DNA of 13,858 nucleotides from Hyphomicrobiales bacterium (GTDB lineage Bacteria; Pseudomonadota; Alphaproteobacteria; Rhizobiales; HXMU1428-3), in assembly GCA_021775385.1 (NCBI GenBank), contig JAJFHW010000337.1, positions 1-13,858 on the forward strand, in the 5' to 3' direction. The position numbers and the translations under genes are program-made. Shown piece after piece: positions 7,001 to 13,073 of this stretch. The number at the start of each line of letters is the position of its first letter. The first letter of the stretch is position 1. The notes beneath the pieces were generated by a model. It was not told the DNA's origin, did no database searches, and saw only the letters and a program-made list of their open reading frames with translations.

Positions 7001-7866
7001 TAAGCTACTTGTTGGTTTAGGATTTGTTCTAGGTTGCGGCGGAGGTCATCTGCTGCTTCTTCAGAGTGGGTGAAGATATCTTCAATTTTGAAATAGTCGA
7101 GGACGTTGTATCTGCCAACTCTTGGTTGGGTTAATATGAGAGGTTGGTTGTTATTAATTTCATTATTTTGAAGCATGGAATTTGTTAAAGAGCGTAGCAA
7201 GATTTGACTGCAGCCAATCAGGGCGTCCATGCTGTTTGGTACTTTGCCTGCTAACCGCGCTTGTTCACCGGTGACATCAACTGCGATTGTTATATCGACT
7301 TTGCCATTTAATATGTTGAAGGGAACAGGGTTTACAAAGCCTCCATCGATTAACACGCGTTCGTCTATTTCTACAGGTTTTAAAAGAGCAGGAAGGGCTG
7401 AACTTGCAGCAATGGCCGGGATCAGTTTGCCCTTTGAGACTGTGTATTGTTCTTGTGTGTAGAAATCTGTTGTGATCGAATGAAACGGAATTTGTAAGTC
7501 TTCAAGATTTTCGGGTAAATCTTCTGGCATCAACATTTGGAAGAATGCTTCAGCGTTTAAAATTGAAGGTGTGCGCAGATTAATGAGTGAGACCCATTTG
7601 TTAGGGCGGTTGCCATAAAGCCGTTTTATAAGTTCGGTTCTTTTGGAAAATAAATCTTTGGCATAATCTTCAATTTCTAAACCGCTCATTCCAGACGCAT
7701 AGAGGCAACCAACGAGAGCGCCCATGGAGGTGCCTGAGATTGCTTTTGGTTTTATGCCAAATTCATCAATGACTTGCAGAATTTTAATATGAGCTAAACC
7801 GCGTGCACCGCCGCCGCCAAGGGCTAAACCAAAATGTGGGACTGAGCGGGGCACTGAACTGGTCAT
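7000..7866 (-). CDS. Patatin-like phospholipase / acyl hydrolase (RssA-like)
   Basis: A Ser-Asp dyad lipid acyl hydrolase of the patatin family, size class of bacterial RssA/YlbK proteins (288 residues). The oxyanion loop is GGGGARG (17-23), the nucleophile elbow GTSMG (45-49) with Ser 47, and the second catalytic residue Asp 174 sits in LIDGGFVNPVPF. The segment AIAASSALPALLKPVEI (151-167) is also typical. All catalytic parts are present, so activity is expected. No signal peptide or membrane segment is seen, which suggests a cytoplasmic or membrane-associated enzyme. The physiological lipid is unknown for most of this group. It lies 99 bp downstream of purD on the same strand, and its last codon abuts a repeat unit. 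It may share the purD transcript or have its own promoter in the AT-rich 7867-7965 gap. Confidence 0.92.
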   Translation of the reverse strand: MTSSVPRSVPHFGLALGGGGARGLAHIKILQVIDEFGIKPKAISGTSMGALVGCLYASGMSGLEIEDYAKDLFSKRTELIKRLYGNRPNKWVSLINLRTPSILNAEAFFQMLMPEDLPENLEDLQIPFHSITTDFYTQEQYTVSKGKLIPAIAASSALPALLKPVEIDERVLIDGGFVNPVPFNILNGKVDITIAVDVTGEQARLAGKVPNSMDALIGCSQILLRSLTNSMLQNNEINNNQPLILTQPRVGRYNVLDYFKIEDIFTHSEEAADDLRRNLEQILNQQVA

Positions 7867-7965
7867 TAATTACCTTAATTTAAGCTGACAAATTTGTTGG
7901 TCTATGTATCACAGATATTTAAGAGTTAGTTTTAGTATTTTCAATAGGCAAGATTTTAACTTGCT

Positions 7966-9246
7966 TTAAGCTTTTAAAGCGCGCCAGCCAATATCTCTGC
8001 GGCAAAAGCCGTCTTCCCATTCAATCACATCAATTGCTTTATAGGCGTTGCTTTGGGCTTCAGCTATGGTTGAGCCAACACCGGTTACATTGAGGACGCG
8101 GCCGCCGATGGCTTTGAATTTACCATCTTCTTTTTTTGTGCCAGCGTGGAAAACCTGGCAATCGTCTAAACTATTTGCTTCTTCAAGGCCTTTAATTTCT
8201 GTGCCCTTTTCATAAGAGCCTGGATAGCCCTTTGTAGCCATCACAACAGTTAAAGCGGAGGTTTCGCTCCATTTAAGCTCAATCGCTTCTAATGTTTCAT
8301 TTGCAACTGCGAGAAGGGCAGGGACGATGTCTGATTTCATACGCATCATTAGTACCTGGCATTCTGGGTCTCCGAAACGGGCGTTATATTCTATGAGCTG
8401 TGGTGTTTTGACGCCGTCTTTCTCTGTCAACATTAAGCCGGCGTATAAAACGCCTTTATAAGGGGTGCCTTTGTCGTTCATGGCTTTCACTGTTGGCTCA
8501 ATGACTTCATGCATTGTTTGCGTGATAAGTTCATCTGTCATGATTGGGGCTGGGGAATATGCGCCCATGCCGCCGGTGTTAGGACCTTTGTCGCCATCAA
8601 AAGCACGTTTGTGATCTTGCGCGGTAACTAAAGGCAAACATGTTTTGCCGTCTGTGAGGACGAAAAAACTGGCTTCTTCTCCATAGAGCGTTTCTTCAAT
8701 TACGACTTCTGCACCAGCGTCTCCGAAAGAGCCACCGAAAATCTCGTCAATGGCTGTTAGAGCCTCTGTATCTGTTTCAGCCATGATTACGCCTTTGCCA
8801 GCGGCTAGGCCATCTGCTTTGATGACTATTGGAGTGCCTTCTTTGCGGACATAGTCTTTGGCAGAGTTAGCGTCTGTGAAGCGGGCATATTTGGCTGTTG
8901 GGATATTGTAGTCTTTACAAATATCTTTGGTGAAGCCTTTAGAGCCTTCTAAAATGGCGGCTTCTTTTGTGGGGCCGAAGCAGGGGATGTTGGTAGCGCT
9001 TAAATCATTGGCGAGACCTGCAACTAATGGAGCTTCTGGGCCGATGACGACGAGTTTAACATTGTTATCTTTAACGAAATTAATAACGGCTTGATGGTCG
9101 GCAACATCTAAGTTGATGATTGTGCCGCAACTTTCCATGCCGCCATTGCCGGGTGATATAAAAAGCGTATCTAAAAGAGGGCTTTGCGCTATTTTCCAGG
9201 CCAATGCATGTTCGCGGCCACCTGAGCCGATAAGAAGAATATTCAC
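7966..9246 (-). CDS. purD: Phosphoribosylamine--glycine ligase (GARS)
   Basis: Second step of purine synthesis: ATP-dependent joining of glycine to 5-phosphoribosylamine, in the cytoplasm. The whole ATP-grasp enzyme is visible. The N-terminal Rossmann-like part has GSGGREHALAWKIA (7-20), PGNGG (32-36) and GPEAPLVAGLAN (69-80). The ATP-grasp core includes VIKADGLAAGKGV (141-153), NTGGMGAYSP (223-232) and the family signature EYNARFGDPECQ (286-297). The C-terminal domain ends near GWRALKA. The length of 426 residues is normal. The start is GTG at 9246, with AGAGG at a good distance upstream. It is a single-domain protein, not the eukaryotic-style fusion. It is divergent from xseA across a 272-bp spacer and is the first gene of a possible purD-patatin unit. 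Confidence 0.97.
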   Translation of the reverse strand: MNILLIGSGGREHALAWKIAQSPLLDTLFISPGNGGMESCGTIINLDVADHQAVINFVKDNNVKLVVIGPEAPLVAGLANDLSATNIPCFGPTKEAAILEGSKGFTKDICKDYNIPTAKYARFTDANSAKDYVRKEGTPIVIKADGLAAGKGVIMAETDTEALTAIDEIFGGSFGDAGAEVVIEETLYGEEASFFVLTDGKTCLPLVTAQDHKRAFDGDKGPNTGGMGAYSPAPIMTDELITQTMHEVIEPTVKAMNDKGTPYKGVLYAGLMLTEKDGVKTPQLIEYNARFGDPECQVLMMRMKSDIVPALLAVANETLEAIELKWSETSALTVVMATKGYPGSYEKGTEIKGLEEANSLDDCQVFHAGTKKEDGKFKAIGGRVLNVTGVGSTIAEAQSNAYKAIDVIEWEDGFCRRDIGWRALKA

Positions 9247-9518
9247 GATTTTTGCCTCTTTGAATGCTTTTGGGTCAGGTTGGAACCTTAGATACCCTTT
9301 TGTTTTTACATCTCTAAAATTTAAGTGATTAGGCCTATCATTCAGTGGTTTTCTGTCAAGTCTTGGATAATTTGAATTGGTGGAATTTCAGCGATTTTTC
9401 TTAAAAAACTCATTTTTCTACCCTAAATGCTTCAGACTGTTGTTTGAACTTGAGTTTTAGGGGTTTTAGAGAGACGCTCAATGAACTATTTTATATCTTG
9501 GTATTACTTTTCATTTGA
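9247..9518. promoter_or_regulatory. Divergent spacer holding the purD and xseA promoters
   Basis: The 272 bases between the divergent starts of purD and xseA must carry promoters for both. The stretch is AT-rich. I see no -35/-10 pair good enough to name, no purine-type palindromic operator and no riboswitch-like architecture. The purD ribosome site (AGAGG on the minus strand, near 9252-9257) is clear; a site for xseA is not. Confidence 0.4.
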
Positions 9519-11165
9519 ATGAGCACATTTATGGAATTTGATTTTGACGGACAAAAAACGCGGGCAAGCAGCAATGCGCCTGAATTTACGGTTTCTGAAC
9601 TTTCTGGGAAAGTGAAGAATTTTATTGAAACCGAATTTTCCTATGTTCGTGTGCGCGGTGAGCTGGGGCGGGTTAGCACGCCGGCTTCTGGGCATGTTTA
9701 TCTTGACTTGAAAGATGATAAATCTGTTATTTCCGGTGTGATCTGGCGGGGAAAAGCGACGGCTCTTTCTATTCGACCTGAACAAGGGCTTGAAGTGATT
9801 GCGGTTGGTAAACTCACGACATTTCCTGGCCAATCTAAATATCAAATTGTTATTGATAGTATTGAACCAGCTGGGCAAGGGGCGCTTATGGCGCTTTTGG
9901 AAGAGCGCAAAAAAAAATTAGCTGCTGAAGGCTTATTTGATGAGTCTATCAAGAAAAAACTTCCCTTTATGCCAAAGACCATCGGCATTGTGACTTCGCC
10001 AACGGGGGCGGTTATTCGCGATATGATGCATGGGTTTAGAGAACGCTTTCCGGTGCATGTGATTGTTTGGCCAGTGCGGGTGCAAGGTGAAAATGCATCT
10101 AGAGAAGTGGCAAGAGCCATTGATGGGTTTAATAAGATTGATGGTCGTTCTGGCATAGCTAAGCCAGATGTTTTGATTGTTGCGCGCGGTGGTGGGTCTT
10201 TGGAAGACCTCTGGGGGTTTAATGAGGAAATTGTTGCACGCGCTGCAGCTTCAAGCGATATCCCTCTGATTTCTGCGGTTGGTCATGAAACGGACTGGAC
10301 ATTAATTGATTATGTCTCTGATGCACGGGCGCCGACACCGACAAAAGCAGCTGAATGGGCTGTGCCTAAATATTCAGAGCTGGTTGAGCGGTTGGGTGAT
10401 TTAAAATTACGCCAATTTAAGACGATGTCACGCCAGTTACAAACCAAGCGGTCTGACTTGAAAAGTGCGTCGCGGGGATTGCCGCGTTTGGTTGATCTTG
10501 TTGGGATCCCTCGGCAAAGGCTTGATGGAGCTGCCGGGCGTTTAGGGCAGGCTTTGCTTGGATTTACGCGGACGAAACGCGGACAGTTTCAAAGATTTGA
10601 CGGACGATTGCAGCCACATATTCTTATGAACCGTATTGTACGCGGGAGTGAGCGCGTTGGTTTGTTTCAACAAGCGCTGGGTCGTATTATGGTACAGCGG
10701 TTAAAATTTTCTCGTGAAACTCATAATCGCTTAAGTGGTGGCTTGCGCCCACAAATGATGATGAAGGCCATTAGCCTAGGTGGCCAAGTTCTTCATAGTT
10801 TACAAGACCGACAGGATCGGGCTGTGCGCTCTAGTTTGCAGCAAAAACGTCAGAAGTTGCAAAGTCTTAGCCAATTGATGAATTCTTTAAGCTATCAGAA
10901 TGTGTTAGCGCGCGGGTTTGCTTTGGTGCGCGATGATGCTGGTGAAATGGTGCGTGGTAGCTCTCAATTAAATTCTGGTGATGTGGTCAATGTTGAATTT
11001 GTTGATGGTAAGGTTTTGGCTGAAGTACAGGGAGCTGCTGATGCTCTGAAGAGCAACACCATAAAGAAGTCTGCTGGCGATGCCCCTAAGACAAAACGGG
11101 TCAAAAAGACTAAAAAAAGTGATGATGATACTTCTGAAGGCGGTGCGCAGGGGACTCTCTTTTAA
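9519..11165 (+). CDS. xseA: Exodeoxyribonuclease VII large subunit
   Basis: Catalytic subunit of ExoVII, which degrades single-stranded DNA together with multiple XseB small subunits (xseB is not in this window). An N-terminal OB fold spans about 23-115, from EFTVSELSGKVKNFIE to YQIVIDSIEPAGQGALMALLEERKKKL. The catalytic domain shows SPTGAVIRDM (160-169), ARGGGSLEDLWGFN (222-235) and VGHETDWTLIDYVSDARAPTPTKAAE (254-279), all hallmark blocks. A long coiled-coil-rich region (about 285-465) matches the XseB-binding stalk of the family. The last 35 residues are a Lys/Asp-rich tail ending GTLF, similar to the short hydrophobic end I associate with alphaproteobacterial XseA. ATG 9519 gives about 20 residues before the OB fold; ATG 9531 is an alternative, and neither has a good ribosome site. 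A hairpin repeat array begins at its stop codon. Confidence 0.96.
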   Translation: MSTFMEFDFDGQKTRASSNAPEFTVSELSGKVKNFIETEFSYVRVRGELGRVSTPASGHVYLDLKDDKSVISGVIWRGKATALSIRPEQGLEVIAVGKLTTFPGQSKYQIVIDSIEPAGQGALMALLEERKKKLAAEGLFDESIKKKLPFMPKTIGIVTSPTGAVIRDMMHGFRERFPVHVIVWPVRVQGENASREVARAIDGFNKIDGRSGIAKPDVLIVARGGGSLEDLWGFNEEIVARAAASSDIPLISAVGHETDWTLIDYVSDARAPTPTKAAEWAVPKYSELVERLGDLKLRQFKTMSRQLQTKRSDLKSASRGLPRLVDLVGIPRQRLDGAAGRLGQALLGFTRTKRGQFQRFDGRLQPHILMNRIVRGSERVGLFQQALGRIMVQRLKFSRETHNRLSGGLRPQMMMKAISLGGQVLHSLQDRQDRAVRSSLQQKRQKLQSLSQLMNSLSYQNVLARGFALVRDDAGEMVRGSSQLNSGDVVNVEFVDGKVLAEVQGAADALKSNTIKKSAGDAPKTKRVKKTKKSDDDTSEGGAQGTLF

Positions 11166-11334
11166 GTGCTCCTTCAGTTGCCCACCAGCAACCGTCGTGT
11201 TAAGTGCTCCTTCAGTTGTCCACTAGCAACCGTCGTTTTAAGTGCTCCTCCGGTTGCGCATTTCTCTGTGCTTCAGATGCCCACAAAGCATCCGCACTAG
11301 CAACCGTCGTATTTAATACTCCTTACGGGTGCCC
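11162..11334 (+). repeat. Hairpin repeat array (four type-1 units, one carrying a nested hairpin)
   Basis: Units start at 11162, 11200, 11238 and 11312 with a leading TTAAGTGCTCCTTC-like segment (the last one degenerate and cut short). The first two are 37 bp, at an exact 38-bp pitch. Each has arms GTTGC...GCAAC around a 6-base loop (first unit 11177-11181 and 11188-11192). The third is stretched to 73 bp because another hairpin sits in its loop. The array starts at the xseA stop codon (11163-11165). Units abut without unique spacers, so this is not CRISPR. The fourth unit is followed by T6 (11335-11340), but its own stem is incomplete, so a terminator role is weakly supported. Confidence 0.85.
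11251..11306 (+). repeat. Nested double hairpin, copy 1
   Basis: The outer arms CGGTTGC (11251-11257) and GCAACCG (11300-11306) are perfectly complementary over 7 bp. Inside lies a second hairpin: GTGC (11268-11271) pairs with GCAC (11294-11297), and GATGC (11276-11280) with GCATC (11288-11292). An asymmetric TTCA/C internal loop separates the two inner stems, and a CCACAAA loop closes the hairpin. The same layout recurs at 12897-12948. Confidence 0.8.
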
Positions 11335-11483
11335 TTTTTTAGTGTAGTTTTGTTACGAAAGTAAGATGAAATTTCTGGTTTAACAGGATTTTATTGAATG
11401 GTTGCAACACTATGTTAGAAAAGATAAAACTGGGTTAGAAAAGATAAAATTGGTTAAATACGAAATTAATAGGGTCTTCCCTG
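11335..11483 (+). other. Remainder of the xseA-DUF2093 spacer, with a 20-bp tandem duplication
   Basis: With the repeat array, this completes a gene-free stretch of about 318 bp. It holds an 8-bp palindrome GTTGCAAC (11401-11408), which equals the two hairpin arms without a loop. It also holds two adjacent copies of GTTAGAAAAGATAAAACTGG (11414-11433 and 11434-11453, one C/T difference). AGGG at 11471-11474 is the likely ribosome site for the DUF2093 gene. No open frame of note and no convincing promoter are seen. Confidence 0.6.
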
Positions 11484-11711
11484 ATGAATAGGTTTAAAAA
11501 ATTGCTCGGAAATAAAAATCAGGCTGATATTGAATATTTAGATGGTGATTACAATCTTCTGGTGCCAGGTGATTATGTTATCTGTGGTATGAGCCGTGCT
11601 GAAATTCCTTTAGAAAATTTAAAATATTGGAACGTTGAACGCCAAGAACCTTACGCAACTGCTGAACTTGCCATAGAGGCTGAGAAAAAATATCGTAAAG
11701 TTGGAGAGTAA
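11484..11711 (+). CDS. DUF2093 family small protein
   Basis: A 75-residue soluble protein matching my recollection of the DUF2093 family, which is restricted to alphaproteobacteria. The pattern is an IEYLDGDYNLLVPGDYVIC strand region, then the conserved block IPLENLKYWNVERQEPYAT (residues about 41-59), and a charged helical end. No transmembrane segment or signal is present. The single Cys falls in VICGMSRAEIPL, where relatives often have a small CxxT/S-like turn; that detail is from memory. Its function is unknown. Neighbourhood between xseA and lpxK/waaA is typical of the Hyphomicrobiales and is one of the main reasons for the taxonomic call. It is separated from xseA by about 318 bp of repeats and may therefore have its own promoter. 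It ends 40 bp before the convergent lpxK. Confidence 0.85.
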   Translation: MNRFKKLLGNKNQADIEYLDGDYNLLVPGDYVICGMSRAEIPLENLKYWNVERQEPYATAELAIEAEKKYRKVGE

Positions 11712-11717
11712 GTATTT

Positions 11718-11745
11718 TTAAGTGCTCCTTCGGTTGCCCACTAGA
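11718..11745 (+). repeat. Partial hairpin repeat unit, type 1, at the DUF2093/lpxK convergence
   Basis: TTAAGTGCTCCTTCGGTTGC followed by CCACTAG matches the head, 5' arm and loop of the xseA-end units. The 3' arm is decayed (GACAATC in place of GCAACCG), leaving a weak stem. It lies 6 bp after the DUF2093 stop codon and 6 bp before the lpxK stop codon, filling nearly the whole convergent gap. Confidence 0.75.
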
Positions 11746-11751
11746 CAATCA

Positions 11752-12828
11752 TTAGTGATCAGTTTTAGTTTTTTCTTTTAAGTCTTCTGGTGAAATTGGT
11801 TTGGGGTAGTGTTCTTTCAAAAGATTTACCAGTGTTTCCTCATCATTTTTTTCAAAGGTAAACTCGATTGGAAACGGGCGGCTCATTCGTTTGAGTGCTC
11901 TTAGTTGATGATTACTGTTTTCATCAATTCGAACGTGATCTTTTTCAGTTGTGACCAATTGCAAGTCATCTGCTAGAGCTAGTTTGGTGAGATGGTCTGC
12001 GTCTTTGCTTGTAAAGTTATGATGATCAGGAAAGGGGTTGCGGCGGATAACTTTACCACCGGCATTCTCTAATGATTGAAACAATTTTTCGGGGCGACCA
12101 ATTCCGGCATAAGCTAAAATTGGCTTTTCTTTCAACCAGTCCGTTTCTTCTGAGGCGCTGAGTTGACCGCGAAGAATTGGTTTTTTGAAATTATATTGAG
12201 TACGAAGTAGCTCTTTGATGTTTGATTTTTCTGCTTTGTTTGAGCCTGTAATGATGATGGCTGATGCGTTCGGTAGTTGAAATTCGAGAGGCGCGCGCAA
12301 CGGGCCGGCTGGGAATATGCGTCCATTTCCGAGGGCTGTCGAGCTATCTATTGCGATGAAGGATAAGTTCTTTTGAACAGTTGGGTTTTGAAAGCCATCA
12401 TCCATTATGATCATGTTTGATGGTCTTTGCTCAATAAGCCAAACACCCTCTACGCGATTTTTTGAGATGATTGTTGGCGCATGTTGACTTAATAAAAGGG
12501 GTTCGTCGCCCACATCATTAGCGTTATGCTCATCTAAGTTGACCAGAAGGGGGCCTGAATATTTCCCTTTATATCCTCTGCTTAAAAAGCTTGGCTCCCA
12601 ACCAAGGCCTTGTAAAATATTTGCGAACTTTATGGCAAGTGGAGTTTTTCCTGTGCCGCCTAATGTGAAATTACCGATACAAATGATAGGAAGTTTGCTT
12701 TGGTAGGGGTTGGTATAACGAAAGCGCCATTTAACCGCTTGGCCATAAATTTGACCAAGAGGGTTTAGGTATTTGGGTAAGATATGGCCGGTGTCATCTT
12801 GCCACCAACTGGGGGGCTGCAAACTCAT
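11752..12828 (-). CDS. lpxK: Tetraacyldisaccharide 4'-kinase
   Basis: LpxK phosphorylates the 4' position of the lipid A disaccharide at the inner membrane, the step before Kdo transfer by WaaA. In the 358-residue form the start MSLQPPSWWQD is the usual aromatic membrane-facing N-terminus. It is followed by CIGNFTLGGTGKTP with the P-loop at 57-63, SRGYKG (83-88), DVGDEPLLL (105-113), DDGFQNP (143-149), and later FPDHHNF and TTEKDHVR. All are family landmarks. I choose ATG 12828; the frame stays open upstream to 12945, but those 39 extra codons are read through a hairpin repeat and lack family likeness. The ribosome site is weak (AAGAG at 12840-12844) and lies at the repeat edge. In relatives lpxK usually follows waaA closely; here 245 bp of repeats intervene. 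Lys-rich end, otherwise ordinary. Confidence 0.95.
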   Translation of the reverse strand: MSLQPPSWWQDDTGHILPKYLNPLGQIYGQAVKWRFRYTNPYQSKLPIICIGNFTLGGTGKTPLAIKFANILQGLGWEPSFLSRGYKGKYSGPLLVNLDEHNANDVGDEPLLLSQHAPTIISKNRVEGVWLIEQRPSNMIIMDDGFQNPTVQKNLSFIAIDSSTALGNGRIFPAGPLRAPLEFQLPNASAIIITGSNKAEKSNIKELLRTQYNFKKPILRGQLSASEETDWLKEKPILAYAGIGRPEKLFQSLENAGGKVIRRNPFPDHHNFTSKDADHLTKLALADDLQLVTTEKDHVRIDENSNHQLRALKRMSRPFPIEFTFEKNDEETLVNLLKEHYPKPISPEDLKEKTKTDH

Positions 12829-12841
12829 TTGCTTTAATACT

Positions 12842-13035
12842 CTTTTTAGTGGCGCTTCAGTTGCCCACAAAGCAACCGCGCTATTTAGTGACGCTTCAGT
12901 TGCCATTTTGTGCTTCAGTTGCTGACAAAGCAACCGCACTAGCAACTGCGCTATTTAGTTTCGCTTCATTTTGTCTCTTTTAGCGCTCTTTCAGGTTGCC
13001 TATAGCAATCGGGGCAACATCCGCTAAAGTAACCG
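12842..13035 (+). repeat. Hairpin repeat array (type 2) between lpxK and waaA
   Basis: Units begin with TTTAG at 12845, 12884, 12954 and 12978. The first is the cleanest: GCGC (12852-12855) pairs with GCGC (12878-12881), and GTTGC (12860-12864) with GCAAC (12872-12876). The two stems are separated by TTCA/C, with loop CCACAAA. The second contains a nested hairpin (12897-12948). The third is cut short. The fourth has GGTTGC (12994-12999) facing GCAATC (13005-13010), one pair a G/T wobble, and then a degraded tail with GTAACCG. The array fills most of the gap between two genes normally close together. Confidence 0.83.
12897..12948 (+). repeat. Nested double hairpin, copy 2
   Basis: Outer arms CAGTTGC (12897-12903) and GCAACTG (12942-12948) pair over 7 bp. 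The inner hairpin has GTGC (12910-12913) with GCAC (12936-12939) and GTTGC (12918-12922) with GCAAC (12930-12934), the TTCA/C internal loop and a TGACAAA loop. It has the same architecture as 11251-11306, with compensatory differences in both stems. Confidence 0.8.
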
Positions 13036-13073
13036 ACACGGCAGTTTCGTAATATTTAAAACTATTATCCACT

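Noticed and set aside
9504..9878. Minus-strand 124-residue open frame within xseA
   Set aside because: It lies opposite the conserved OB-fold region of xseA, shows no recognisable domain and has an Arg/Phe/Asn-rich composition typical of an antisense shadow.
11162..11334. CRISPR array
   Set aside because: Units repeat at a 38-bp pitch with no unique spacers between them, they are palindromic throughout, and no cas genes are nearby.
11162..11340. Intrinsic terminator of xseA
   Set aside because: The hairpins have short stems. The only T6 run (11335-11340) follows an incomplete unit with no proper stem, and other copies lack T runs on either strand.
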